Positions 49,752-58,588 of a stretch of DNA of 64,000 nucleotides are shown here, in pieces (position 1 is the first letter of the stretch; every line of letters starts with the position of its first letter). The DNA is from Nocardia exalbida NBRC 100660. GTDB taxonomy: Bacteria > Actinomycetota > Actinomycetes > Mycobacteriales > Mycobacteriaceae. A program made the position numbers and the translations under genes. The stretch spans positions 124,001 through 188,000 of the forward strand of contig NZ_BAFZ01000119.1 in assembly GCF_000308575.1 (NCBI RefSeq), read 5' to 3'. The notes below the pieces were generated by a model. It had not been told where the DNA came from. It saw only the letters and a program-made list of their open reading frames with translations, and ran no database searches.

Positions 49752-50849
49752 GTGAGCACTCCATCCACCGCCAAGCAGGGCCCGCTCGCGGGCATCAAGG
49801 TCATCGAGCTGGCCGGCATCGGCCCCGGTCCGCACGCCGCGCTGCTGCTCGCCGATCTGGGCGCCGACGTGGTGCGGGTGCAGCGCGCGGGTCAGCTGCC
49901 GGGCGGATTCGACCGCCCGCAGCTGCGCGGCCGGACCATCGTCGAGGCCAACCTCAAGGATCCCGCCGACATCGAGAAGGTGCTCGGCCTCGTCGAGAAG
50001 GCGGATGTGCTGATCGAGGGCTTCCGCCCCGGCGTCACCGAGCGGATGGGCCTGGGTCCGGACGACGCGCTGGCCCGCAACCCGCGCCTGGTCTACGGAC
50101 GGATGACCGGCTGGGGCCAGGAGGGCCCGCTGGCCGACCGCGCGGGACACGACATCAACTACATCTCCATCACCGGCGTGCTGCACGCCATCGGCCGCAA
50201 GGGCGAACGCCCGGTCCCGCCGCTGAACATGGTGGGCGATTTCGGCGGCGGCTCGATGTTCCTGGTGTTCGGCATCCTCGCCGCGCTGGTCGAGCGGCAG
50301 CAGTCCGGTAAGGGCCAGGTGATCGACGCGGCCATGGTCGATGGCGCCCTTGCCCTTTCGCACATGATCTGGGGCATGCGCGGTTCGGGCGCCTGGTCCG
50401 ACGAGCGCGGCGTCAACCTGCTCGACACCGGAATGTCGTTCTACGACACCTACGAGACCTCCGACGGCAAGTACATGGCGGTCGGCGCGATCGAACCGCA
50501 GTTCTACGCCCAGTTGCTCGCCGGCCTGGAGATCGACGCGGACGGCCTGCCCTTCCAGCTCGACCCCGCCGGGCAGGACACGCTGAAAAAGCTGTTCACC
50601 GAGCGTTTCCGGACCAAGACCCGGGACGAGTGGTCCGAGATCTTCACCGGCACCGACGCGTGCGTCTCGCCCGTGCTCACCTTCGAGGAGGCAACGCGCA
50701 ACGAGCACATCGCGGCCCGCGGCTCTTTGCTGGAGCTGGACGCCATCACCCAGCACGCCCCCGCGCCGCGATTCTCCCGCACTCCCAACGGGATTCCGAC
50801 CCCGCCGCCCACCACCGCGACGCCGATCGAGTCGGTCTGGGCGGACTGA
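49752..50849 (+). CDS. mcr: CaiB/BaiF-type CoA transferase, alpha-methylacyl-CoA racemase-like
   Basis: A 365-residue interlocked-fold type III CoA transferase family member. His133 (AGHDINY) and Asp163 (VGDFGGG) match the acid/base pair of mycobacterial Mcr, which epimerises 2-methylacyl-CoA. LIEGFRPGVTERMGLGP and YGRMTGWGQEGPLADRAGHD are typical of the family. GTG 49752 has GAGG about 8 nt upstream. Expected role: inverting the methyl branch of methyl-branched acyl-CoAs or sterol side chains for beta-oxidation, alongside the FadE/Acc operon. A CoA-transferase function cannot be excluded. Confidence 0.87.
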   Translation: MSTPSTAKQGPLAGIKVIELAGIGPGPHAALLLADLGADVVRVQRAGQLPGGFDRPQLRGRTIVEANLKDPADIEKVLGLVEKADVLIEGFRPGVTERMGLGPDDALARNPRLVYGRMTGWGQEGPLADRAGHDINYISITGVLHAIGRKGERPVPPLNMVGDFGGGSMFLVFGILAALVERQQSGKGQVIDAAMVDGALALSHMIWGMRGSGAWSDERGVNLLDTGMSFYDTYETSDGKYMAVGAIEPQFYAQLLAGLEIDADGLPFQLDPAGQDTLKKLFTERFRTKTRDEWSEIFTGTDACVSPVLTFEEATRNEHIAARGSLLELDAITQHAPAPRFSRTPNGIPTPPPTTATPIESVWAD

Positions 50850-51190
50850 GCATCCGACGGGGTGCCATGGCGCGTCGCCCGGCACTCCGTCTCGCTGCGG
50901 GTAATTGAAAATTTCAACATACCAACCGGTTCGACAGTTCGGCACCGGGCCTGCCATACTGTCCGCGAGCAGGTGGCTTTCGAGGTCAGCGAACTTCCCC
51001 GGGCATCGTCCGGTCCGCTCCTTGACCACCGCTCGAGTTGGAGGCCGAGGCACCGTGCGAGCTTCCGCACGCCGCCCGAGCACGACGGGGGCCAGTCCCG
51101 AGGGGTGACCGGCCACTCGTGCCCGGCGGCGCTCGGAGGGGAGTGCAGCCGGCGGAGGCTCCCTCCCCCGATCTGAACAGTGAAATCTCC
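50850..51190. other. Gene-free gap with AT-rich dyad
   Basis: This 341-bp gap lies between convergent genes. A TTGAAA-A-TTTCAA dyad (50905-50917) is in locally AT-rich DNA, and a CATACT hexamer at about 50957 resembles a rightward -10. A short frame from a nearby GTG encodes about 68 Arg/Ser-rich residues, which do not look like protein. No confident gene; a promoter for a small RNA is possible. Confidence 0.35.
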
Positions 51191-52696
51191 TCAGTAGCAG
51201 GTCAACGGCGTCAGTGGGTCCGCGGCGCGGGGCGTCAGCGCGGCGTAGGCGGACGCGATGGCCTTGACCGCCAAGCGCAATTCGGGCTCCCGGTGGGTGA
51301 ACGGCAGCCGCAGGAACCGTTCGAACGCCCCCTGTACGCCGAATCGAGGCCCGGCCGCGAGCAATACGCCATGGTTGGGCGCCGTGGCGGCGAGCGCGGT
51401 GGAGACCGAGGTCGGCAGCTGCGCCCACACCGACATGCCGCCCGCGCCGACGGTGACGCGCCAGTCCGGTAGTTCCTCGGCGAGCGTGTCGAGCAGAGCG
51501 GCACGCTGCGAACGCAACTGGTCGCGGCGGCGGTCGAGAATCACGTCCGCGTGCGCGAGCAGGTGCACGGTGGCCAGCTGGTCCATGACGGGGGTACCCA
51601 GGTCGACGGTGGAGCGGATGCCGAGAAGCTTGGTGATCAGCGTCTGATTGGTCCGTATCCAGCCGACCCGCAGACCGCCCCAGAACGATTTCGAGGCCGA
51701 GCCGATGGTGATGATCTCGGAGCCTTTGGCGAAGGCGGCGACCGGCGGCGGTGCGATGTCCGCGCCGAGGCCGAGATCGGCCATGGATTCGTCGATCACG
51801 ACGGTCATCCTGGTATCCCTGGCGATGGCGGCCAGTTCGGCGCGGCCGTCGGTGTCCAGCAGCAAGCCGGTCGGGTTGTTGTAGTCCGGCACCAAGTAGG
51901 CCAGGCTCGCCGCGGTCTGCCGGGCGGCACTGCGAATTCCGTCGAGATCCCAGCCGCCCGCCGGATCCTCCGGCCGCAGCGGCACCGGCACCGGCCGGGC
52001 GCCGACGTCGCGGATCGCCTCGATGGCGTTCGGATAGGTCGGGTGATCGATGAGCACACGGGCGGCGGGGGCGGTCAGCACGTTCAGCAGCAGGCGCAGG
52101 CCGTGCTGGGCGCCGAGGGTGACCAGGATCTGGTCGGGTTCGGTGGGCAGCCCGCGCGCGGTGTAGCGGCGGGCGATCGCCTCCCGCAGCGCCAGCACGC
52201 CGACCGGGTCCATGCCGTGCGTGCCGAGGTAGGCCGGAATTCCTTCCAGGGCCACGGAATACGCGTCCTGCATTTCCAGCGGAGCGGCCATCGCGGCATA
52301 GGTCATGTCGATGGTCGGTAGTTCGGGCGAGGCCATCATCGCCAGGATGCTCCTGGCCGGTTTGACGCCGTCGTGCTGCACGTCCCGGGGCAGGGCCACC
52401 GTGCTGCGCGAGCCCTGGCGGCTGATCAGGTAGCCGTGCTCGCGCAGCAGCGCGTAGGTGGAGGTGATGGTGGTGCGGCTGACCCCGAGAGTGGCGGCGA
52501 GATCGCGTTCGCTGGGCAAGGCGACACCCAGCGGTGCGCGACCGTCGTGGATCAGCAGCCGGATGCCCTCGGCGAGGGCCAGGTAGGCCGGACGGGTGGA
52601 GCGCCGCCCGGCCGGATCCGGATCACCGTCGTGCACGTGCCGCCAACGGCCCAGATCGCGGGCCAGGCTGCCCGCGCCGATCACTCTCGTAGCCAT
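51191..52696 (-). CDS. MocR/PdxR-like GntR regulator with aminotransferase domain
   Basis: A 501-residue protein. The N-terminal GntR winged HTH (about 40-110) has ALPSERDLAATLGVSRTTIT. A class I aminotransferase-fold domain occupies the rest. The PLP Lys lies in IGSASKSFWGGLR, and the YLVPDYNNPTGLL loop gives the Asp/Asn contacts. MocR proteins use PLP or an amino-acid aldimine as effector and bind direct repeats. Two direct CCAGTA repeats lie just upstream (52702-52741). It is divergent from a 75-residue membrane protein, the likely target. No pdxS/pdxT genes adjoin it, so the regulated pathway is unknown. Confidence 0.9.
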   Translation of the reverse strand: MATRVIGAGSLARDLGRWRHVHDGDPDPAGRRSTRPAYLALAEGIRLLIHDGRAPLGVALPSERDLAATLGVSRTTITSTYALLREHGYLISRQGSRSTVALPRDVQHDGVKPARSILAMMASPELPTIDMTYAAMAAPLEMQDAYSVALEGIPAYLGTHGMDPVGVLALREAIARRYTARGLPTEPDQILVTLGAQHGLRLLLNVLTAPAARVLIDHPTYPNAIEAIRDVGARPVPVPLRPEDPAGGWDLDGIRSAARQTAASLAYLVPDYNNPTGLLLDTDGRAELAAIARDTRMTVVIDESMADLGLGADIAPPPVAAFAKGSEIITIGSASKSFWGGLRVGWIRTNQTLITKLLGIRSTVDLGTPVMDQLATVHLLAHADVILDRRRDQLRSQRAALLDTLAEELPDWRVTVGAGGMSVWAQLPTSVSTALAATAPNHGVLLAAGPRFGVQGAFERFLRLPFTHREPELRLAVKAIASAYAALTPRAADPLTPLTCY

Positions 52697-52701
52697 GCGG
52701 T

Positions 52702-52741
52702 CCAGTATCGGCCGATTGGATATTCCTTGGCAAGGCCAGTA
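52702..52741. promoter_or_regulatory. Direct repeats for MocR
   Basis: CCAGTA at 52702-52707 and again at 52736-52741, 34 bp apart, in the divergent region of the MocR gene. Between them is CCTTG-G-CAAGG (52725-52735). Direct repeats are the usual MocR site type. Confidence 0.5.
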
Positions 52742-52759
52742 GCGCGCACGCTGGCGGAC

Positions 52760-52987
52760 ATGACCGCCCTCGCCACCCTGTTCCTGGTCGCCCTGTCCGG
52801 CTACCTGATCCACCGCTTCGCGCCGAAACGCGACGAGCGCGCCTTCCGTCTCGAGCGCTTCCACCCGGGCACGCCGATGTCCGACCACACCCCTTCACAC
52901 TACGATTACCAGCGTCGATACTCCGATCTCGCCGCGATACACGGCCGACTGGATGTGCCGGATCCGGGCTTGTCCGGCGGCGCGTAA
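52760..52987 (+). CDS. 75-residue single-pass membrane protein
   Basis: ATG 52760 gives one N-terminal helix (TALATLFLVALSGYLIHRFA) and a 54-residue polar tail with DERAFRLERFHPG and SHYDYQRRYSDLAAIHGR segments. It is divergent from the MocR regulator with direct repeats between. No signal cleavage site is obvious, so it is probably tail-exposed in the cytoplasm. A small membrane protein under MocR control is unusual; most known MocR partners are YczE-like or PLP-biosynthesis proteins. I do not recognise the family. Confidence 0.65.
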   Translation: MTALATLFLVALSGYLIHRFAPKRDERAFRLERFHPGTPMSDHTPSHYDYQRRYSDLAAIHGRLDVPDPGLSGGA

Positions 52988-53108
52988 TGCGCGCGAACAG
53001 CGCTGCGAGAAGCCACGACGCCCGCACCAGGCCAGTGCGGCGGCCGCCCGCGGTCGCGCCGTGGCGTTTTCGCCGCCCGCACCCGGCTCGAATGGGGCAC
53101 TTAAAAGG

Positions 53109-53126
53109 CCAGTTCTGAATAACTGG
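53109..53126. promoter_or_regulatory. Inverted repeat upstream of ogt
   Basis: CCAGTT-CTGAAT-AACTGG in an AT-rich patch 45 bp before the ogt start. Likely operator or promoter element. Confidence 0.4.
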
Positions 53127-53171
53127 ACTGTTAGTTGCGTATTTGTCGGTCCCACGGTGCAAACTTGGCTC

Positions 53172-53810
53172 ATGAGTGACGCCACGAGCCTCGCCGCCGA
53201 TCGTCCGGCGACCGAGGCCACCGGTTCGGCAACGGAGCCCCTGATCCCGGGCCGTCCCGCGCCGACCGGCCGGGCCGCGGCGACGCTGTTCGACACCGCG
53301 ATCGGCTGCTGCGCGATCGCGTGGAGCGATGCGGGTGTGATCCGATTCCAGCTCCCGGAGGCGAGCGCGGCAGCCACCCGGGCGCGCATCACCCGAGCTC
53401 GCGCCGGCGAGAAGCTCCACGAGGAGCCACCCACCGGCGCGATCGCCGAGGCCATCGCGGGTATCCGCGCCCACCTCGCGGGTGAACTCGACGACCTGCG
53501 TTGGATCGCCGTGGACATCAGTGGGATTCCGCGGTTCCACCGCGCCGTCTACGCCGTCACGCGCGCCATCGACCCCGGCCGCACCCTCAGCTACGGCCAG
53601 GTCGCCGACCGCGTCGGCGCGCCCGGCGGCGCCCAGGCGGTCGGACAGGCATTGGGCCGCAACCCGATCCCGCTGATCATCCCGTGCCACCGCGTGCTCG
53701 CCGCCGACCATGCCCTGCACGGCTTCTCCGCCCCCGGCGGCATCGATACCAAGCAGCGCCTGCTGAGCATCGAGCGCACACCGGGATTCGGCGAACCCAC
53801 ACTGTTTTGA
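53172..53810 (+). CDS. ogt: Methylated-DNA--protein-cysteine methyltransferase
   Basis: A 212-residue protein. The methyl-acceptor motif IIPCHRV has Cys172, followed by ALHGFSAPGGIDTKQRLL. The HTH that inserts into DNA is RTLSYGQVADRVGAPGGAQAV. A 35-residue polar N-terminal lead is present; mycobacterial Ogt is about 165 residues. It removes O6-methylguanine by suicidal transfer to Cys172. Start ATG 53172 has no ribosome site. An inverted repeat precedes it. No Ada regulator is near, so regulation may be constitutive. Confidence 0.93.
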   Translation: MSDATSLAADRPATEATGSATEPLIPGRPAPTGRAAATLFDTAIGCCAIAWSDAGVIRFQLPEASAAATRARITRARAGEKLHEEPPTGAIAEAIAGIRAHLAGELDDLRWIAVDISGIPRFHRAVYAVTRAIDPGRTLSYGQVADRVGAPGGAQAVGQALGRNPIPLIIPCHRVLAADHALHGFSAPGGIDTKQRLLSIERTPGFGEPTLF

Positions 53811-54014
53811 GCCGATCTCGCCCGTCGCCTTCCTCCACGGCCCGTTCGGCCGACATGCCGCTGTGTCCGCGCTGAAATCCGCGTCGGCATGCCTGATTCG
53901 GCTACGGCCGAGGCCGAGGCTCGATGGAATCGGGCGTCACCAACCGGCGCACCCGACCACACAGGCTCGATATTCGAGCGGAGGTACCGAGCATCCGACG
54001 TTCGCGCCGCGGAA

Positions 54015-54299
54015 CTACAGCACCGGGTGCGCGCGAAAGAATTCGCAGGCGTCGCCGGTGATGTAGCCGTCCTCGCAGCCGAAATAGGTCTGAATACAGG
54101 CGTTCGTCGAGCAACCGAGTTCGATCAGCTTCTGCCGGATCCGGGCGTTGCGCTCCTGCGGCGTGTCGGTCTTCGGCGCCACCGTCGCCGAGGAGCGCAC
54201 CGAGCTGGTGACCGGTTGCGGTTGCCCGTGCGAGCACCCGGCGGCCAGGACGATTCCGGCTGCCAGCGCGCAGATCACCGCGGCCGGTCGCCAGGTCAT
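54015..54299 (-). CDS. Small Cys-rich lipoprotein coupled to the LuxR regulator
   Basis: A 94-residue product. A signal peptide ending in LAAGC (lipidated Cys22) is followed by a Ser/Pro linker, then a compact C-terminal domain with four Cys (GCSTNACIQ, FGCEDG, DACEFF) likely joined by two disulfides. The ATG at 54299 overlaps the TGA of the LuxR gene by four bases. So an ATP-dependent cytoplasmic regulator and an outer-leaflet lipoprotein are made from one transcript. No family recognised. Confidence 0.75.
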   Translation of the reverse strand: MTWRPAAVICALAAGIVLAAGCSHGQPQPVTSSVRSSATVAPKTDTPQERNARIRQKLIELGCSTNACIQTYFGCEDGYITGDACEFFRAHPVL

Positions 54300-56902
54300 C
54301 CTCCGCTCCCTGACTCCCCGCGCATCAGCGCCCCGAGGGACTCGCGATCGGTGACGTCCATTTTGATGCAGGCCCGGTAGAGGTGGCCCTCCACGGTGCG
54401 CACCGACACCGTGAGCCGGTCGGCGATCTGCCGGTTGGACAGACCCGCGGCGACGAGGTTCGCGATCTCGCGTTCCCGCGCGGTCAAGGGCAATGGCTGC
54501 GCCGCCTGCCGCAGCGCCGGGGTGCTCGCTCCGCCGCAGGCGGCGGCCAGGCGGTTGGCCATGGCGGCGGACTCGAGCAACCTGCGCCGATCCCCGGAAC
54601 GCTCATGGGCCGACGCGGCCTGCGCCGCGGCGTCGGCGGCCGACAGCAGCACGCCGAGACGCTCGAATTCGGCTGCCGCCGCGTCCAGCCCGGGTCCGTC
54701 GTGGGCGGCGAGCGCCACCGCGTGCCGCGCCTGCGCCTGCACCAGCCGCCCTTCCACCCGGACGGCCAGCTCCGCCAGTCGTCCGGACACCGAATGGTCG
54801 CCGAAGCGGGCCGCGGCGTGCAGTGCCATGGCCTCGATCGCGTGCTGATGCGAGTGTGCGGCCGCGTCGGCGGCGCCCACCGCGATCCGGATGGCCGGGG
54901 TCACGGTTCCTTCGGCGGCGGCCAGCCAAGCGCGGGCCACTTCCAGCTGCGGTTCGTACACCGCGCTGTGCCTTCCGCCCCGGGCGGTGGCGTGCGCGAT
55001 CGACTCGGCGGCCTCGGCGGCGCGCCCGAGCGCCGAATACGCCTCCGCCAGACGGATTCGCGCGGGGAACATCCACGCGGCGGCGCCCTCCGCGGCCAGT
55101 GCGGCCAGCGCCTGTTCCAGATTGTCGATGCCGTCCAGGAACCGCCCCTGCGCCACATCGACGGTGCCCTGCAGGATCTTCGACATGCCCCAGGCCAGGT
55201 ACTGGCCCGGCGAGGAGTAGCCGACGAACGACCCGGCGCGGCGTCGCGCGGCGTCCAGATCGCCGGTGAAGGTCAGGGCGAGCACCTCGGCGTGGGTGGA
55301 CATGAAGCGGTTGAGCCCGTCGATGTGCTCTTCCACCTCGTGCCCGCGGGCCGCGTACTGCCTGGCCTCTTCCCCCCTGCCCATCAACGCCAGCGCCAGG
55401 CCGCCGCCGAACGCCGCCCACCACACCGCCCACGGCGGCGCGCCGTCGGCGGAAATCACCGTTTCCGCCTCGGCGATCGCGTCGTCGACCCGGTTCTCGT
55501 TGACCAGGCTCGCGGAGGCCAGCCCGGTGAAGATGGCCGCGATCTTCGGATGCCGCACCTTCCCGCGCACCAGCTTCAGCACCTCGTCGGCGCGATCGGC
55601 ATCGCCCATGGCCCACAACAGGTTCGCCACCCGGGTGCTGCCCCAGCGTGCCAGCTGCACCTCGTCGAGCTGGTCGGGGTCGAAGCTGGCCAGGGTGCGC
55701 TCGGCCTCGATCCGATGTCCCTGCCAGAGCAGGGCGCGCGCCAGCAGGTCGGCGGCCTCCACGCCGCCGCGCCGCTCCACCGCGGCGCGGGCGAAGCGCT
55801 CGCCCAGCGGCAGATTCGCCAATCCGATCGCGTCGGCCGCGGCCGCCTCGAACAATTCCAGATCCGCGGATTTGTCACTGTCCAGCGCCAATTCGGCCAG
55901 CCGGATACGGTCGGCGGCGGAATTGATCCGGCGCTCCTTCAGCGACGAATACAACCTGCCGCGCAGCCGCCGCGCCGAGGCGATGCCCAGCCTGCGCCGG
56001 ATCACCTCGCCGAACAGCGGATGGTTGTAGCGGACGATCAGATCCCGGGAATTCTCCACAACCCGGATCACCCCGCGCGTTTCGGCGGCTTCCACCGCGT
56101 CCTCGCCCGCCAATCCGGCGAGGACGTCGAGATCGATCGGCTCACAGAAGGTCAGCAGCTCCAGCACCCGCAGCACCGGCTCGGGCAGTTGCTCGACCCG
56201 ATCCTCCAGCAGCGCGGCCAGCTCCGAGGTCACCGCGGCTCGCCCGCGTAACTGCCACACCCCGTTGACCTGGCGCAGCGTGCCCGCCTCCAGCGCGCCC
56301 TCGACCAGATGCCGCAGGAACAACGCGTTTCCGGCGGAGGACTCCCACATCAGGTTGGCGGTGAACCCCTCGAGCTGCCCGCCGAGCATCGACTCCACCA
56401 GCTCGACGCTCTGGCGCTGGGTGAACGGACGCAGGTCGATGCGCGTCAGGTGACCGTCTTTCCACAGCGAGGTGACCGCGTCCGGCACCGGAACGCCGCT
56501 GCGCACGGTCACCACGATGTGCGCGGCTTTGTCGATGGCCAGCTGGAGCAGCAGGGTGGCGGAGAGTTGATCGAGCAGATGCGCGTCGTCCACGCCGATC
56601 ACGGTGTCCCCGTCGGCGAGCAACGCCTCGCGCGCCGCCGACATGAAGGTGACCGGATCGTGCGCCGTATAGACGCCGACCATGTGCGCGAAGACCCCCA
56701 GGGGAATGCTGCGCGCCGATTCGGTGCCCGCCACCCAGCGAACATTGCCGCCGATCGCGGACGTGGCATGCCTGGCCAGGGTGGTCTTGCCCACCCCGGC
56801 GTCGCCGGTCAGCACCACACCGACGTGCTCCGAACCGGTCAGCGCCGCGCGGATCGCCTCGAATTCGCTTTCGCGCTCGATCATCGGCCAGTTCCGAGCC
56901 AT
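54296..56902 (-). CDS. LuxR-family LAL-type ATPase regulator
   Basis: An 868-residue large ATP-binding LuxR regulator. The N-terminal P-loop GDAGVGKTT is at about residues 33-41 and Walker B is VIGVDDAHLL. A long TPR-like helical middle follows, and a C-terminal LuxR HTH: LTAREREIANLVAAGLSNRQ, then IADRLTVSVRTVEGHL. ATP-dependent oligomerisation upon ligand binding drives activation in this class. The gene leads a two-gene unit with the small lipoprotein. Targets unknown; the next gene upstream, purA, is housekeeping and separated by a 116-bp gap. Confidence 0.9.
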   Translation of the reverse strand: MARNWPMIERESEFEAIRAALTGSEHVGVVLTGDAGVGKTTLARHATSAIGGNVRWVAGTESARSIPLGVFAHMVGVYTAHDPVTFMSAAREALLADGDTVIGVDDAHLLDQLSATLLLQLAIDKAAHIVVTVRSGVPVPDAVTSLWKDGHLTRIDLRPFTQRQSVELVESMLGGQLEGFTANLMWESSAGNALFLRHLVEGALEAGTLRQVNGVWQLRGRAAVTSELAALLEDRVEQLPEPVLRVLELLTFCEPIDLDVLAGLAGEDAVEAAETRGVIRVVENSRDLIVRYNHPLFGEVIRRRLGIASARRLRGRLYSSLKERRINSAADRIRLAELALDSDKSADLELFEAAAADAIGLANLPLGERFARAAVERRGGVEAADLLARALLWQGHRIEAERTLASFDPDQLDEVQLARWGSTRVANLLWAMGDADRADEVLKLVRGKVRHPKIAAIFTGLASASLVNENRVDDAIAEAETVISADGAPPWAVWWAAFGGGLALALMGRGEEARQYAARGHEVEEHIDGLNRFMSTHAEVLALTFTGDLDAARRRAGSFVGYSSPGQYLAWGMSKILQGTVDVAQGRFLDGIDNLEQALAALAAEGAAAWMFPARIRLAEAYSALGRAAEAAESIAHATARGGRHSAVYEPQLEVARAWLAAAEGTVTPAIRIAVGAADAAAHSHQHAIEAMALHAAARFGDHSVSGRLAELAVRVEGRLVQAQARHAVALAAHDGPGLDAAAAEFERLGVLLSAADAAAQAASAHERSGDRRRLLESAAMANRLAAACGGASTPALRQAAQPLPLTAREREIANLVAAGLSNRQIADRLTVSVRTVEGHLYRACIKMDVTDRESLGALMRGESGSGG

Positions 56903-57018
56903 GCTCTAACTGTAGTTCTTCACCGATCATGATCGAAGCCGAGCGACCACGATAGATGGGGTGAATTTCTGGTGACTTCGCCGAATTTCCGCTGGACCAC
57001 GCGGAATTCGAACAGGTT

Positions 57019-58308
57019 CTAGCCGAGCACGTCGTGCCGGACGATGGTTTGATCACGCCCGGGACCCACGCCGATGCAGGAAATCCTCGCGCCGGACAGC
57101 TCCTCCAAACGCAACACGTACGCCTGGGCGTTGGCGGGCAACTCCTCGAAGGTGCGCGCGTCGGAGATATCCTCCCACCAACCGGGCATTTGCTCGAAAA
57201 TGGGCTTCGCGTGATGGAATTCGGTCTGCGTGGTCGGCATCTGCTCGACCCGCTCGCCGTCGACCTCGTAGGCGACGCAGATCGGCACCGTCTCCAGACT
57301 GGATAGAACGTCCAGTTTGGTGAGGAAGTAGTCGGTGATCCCGTTGACCCGGGTGGCGTAGCGCGCGATCACGGCGTCGAACCAACCGCAGCGGCGGGCG
57401 CGTCCGGTGGTGACACCGACCTCGCCGCCGGTCTTGGCCAGGTAGGCGCCGAACTCGTCGAACAGCTCGGTCGGGAACGGGCCGGAACCGACCCGGGTGG
57501 TGTAGCACTTCAGGATGCCGAGCACCGTGTTGATCTTGTTGGGGCCGATGCCCGCACCGACCGCCGCGCCGCCCGAGGTCGGGTTCGACGACGTGACGTA
57601 CGGGTAGGTGCCGTGGTCGACGTCCAGCAGGGTGCCCTGCGAGCCCTCCAGCAGCACCGTCTCACCGCGCTCGAGCGCCAGGTTCAGCTTCAGGCGCGTG
57701 TCGGCGATCCGGTGGGAGAAGCTTTCGGCCTGCGTGAGCACCTCGTCGACCACCTGCTGCGGGTCCAGCGCGCGGCGGTTGTAGATCTTGACCAGCACCT
57801 GGTTCTTGAACTCCAGCGCCGCCTCGACCTTCTGGGTGAGGATCTTCTCGTCCAGCACGTCGGCGACGCGCACGCCGACACGGGCCACCTTGTCCTGGTA
57901 GCACGGGCCGATACCGCGGCCGGTGGTGCCGATCTTCTTGTTGCCGAGGAAACGCTCGGTGACCTTATCGATGGCCACGTGATACGGCATGATCAGGTGC
58001 GCGTCGGCGGAGAGCAGCAGGCCGGAGGTGTCCACGCCGCGCTCTTCCAGCCCGGCCAGCTCGTCCAGCAGCACGCCCGGGTCCACGACGACGCCGTTGC
58101 CGATGACATTTGTCACGCCGGGGGTAAGGATGCCGGAGGGGATGAGGTGCAGCGCGAAGTTGTCACCGTTGGGCAACACCACGGTGTGACCGGCGTTGTT
58201 GCCACCTTGGTACCGGACCACCCAGTCCACCCGACCACCGAGCAGATCGGTTGCTTTGCCCTTCCCCTCGTCGCCCCACTGGGCGCCGATCAGGACGATT
58301 GCCGGCAT
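57019..58308 (-). CDS. purA: Adenylosuccinate synthetase
   Basis: A 429-residue enzyme that couples IMP, aspartate and GTP to adenylosuccinate. The N-terminal P-loop and catalytic block GAQWGDEGKGKATDLL (Asp13 region) and GGNNAGHTVV (His41) are intact. Further landmarks are GTTGRGIGPCYQDK, SQGTLLDVDHGTYPYVTSSN and TTGRARRCGWFD. GGAG precedes ATG 58308, and a small hairpin lies in the leader at 58334-58351. It is divergent from the Rv0358-like gene as in M. tuberculosis. Confidence 0.97.
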   Translation of the reverse strand: MPAIVLIGAQWGDEGKGKATDLLGGRVDWVVRYQGGNNAGHTVVLPNGDNFALHLIPSGILTPGVTNVIGNGVVVDPGVLLDELAGLEERGVDTSGLLLSADAHLIMPYHVAIDKVTERFLGNKKIGTTGRGIGPCYQDKVARVGVRVADVLDEKILTQKVEAALEFKNQVLVKIYNRRALDPQQVVDEVLTQAESFSHRIADTRLKLNLALERGETVLLEGSQGTLLDVDHGTYPYVTSSNPTSGGAAVGAGIGPNKINTVLGILKCYTTRVGSGPFPTELFDEFGAYLAKTGGEVGVTTGRARRCGWFDAVIARYATRVNGITDYFLTKLDVLSSLETVPICVAYEVDGERVEQMPTTQTEFHHAKPIFEQMPGWWEDISDARTFEELPANAQAYVLRLEELSGARISCIGVGPGRDQTIVRHDVLG

Positions 58309-58333
58309 TGTCGTGTCTCCTACGGTTCGACAG

Positions 58334-58351
58334 GCAACACTGCTGTGTTGC
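58334..58351 (-). other. Hairpin in purA leader
   Basis: Stem GCAACAC / GTGTTGC closing on TGCT, 26-43 nt upstream of the purA start. Possible leader structure; no known purine riboswitch is recognised. Confidence 0.3.
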
Positions 58352-58588
58352 AGCTACCTGCCGTACTGAGGCGGTGGCCGGAAGGACAGTCTAGCCGACC
58401 CGTCCGCGGCGGCATCGAAGCGGATCTCGTCGTAGGCTCGACACCCGTGTGGTCACGGCCGGGCAGGGCTATGGTTGCACGGCACGCGGAGCGGAAGCGC
58501 GGCGTGCACGGGCGAGCCGCAGCTTGGTTCGGCCGCAATGCGAGGGGCCCGACGGTGTCGGCTCGAACCGAGGAGGGTGTACGGCAGC

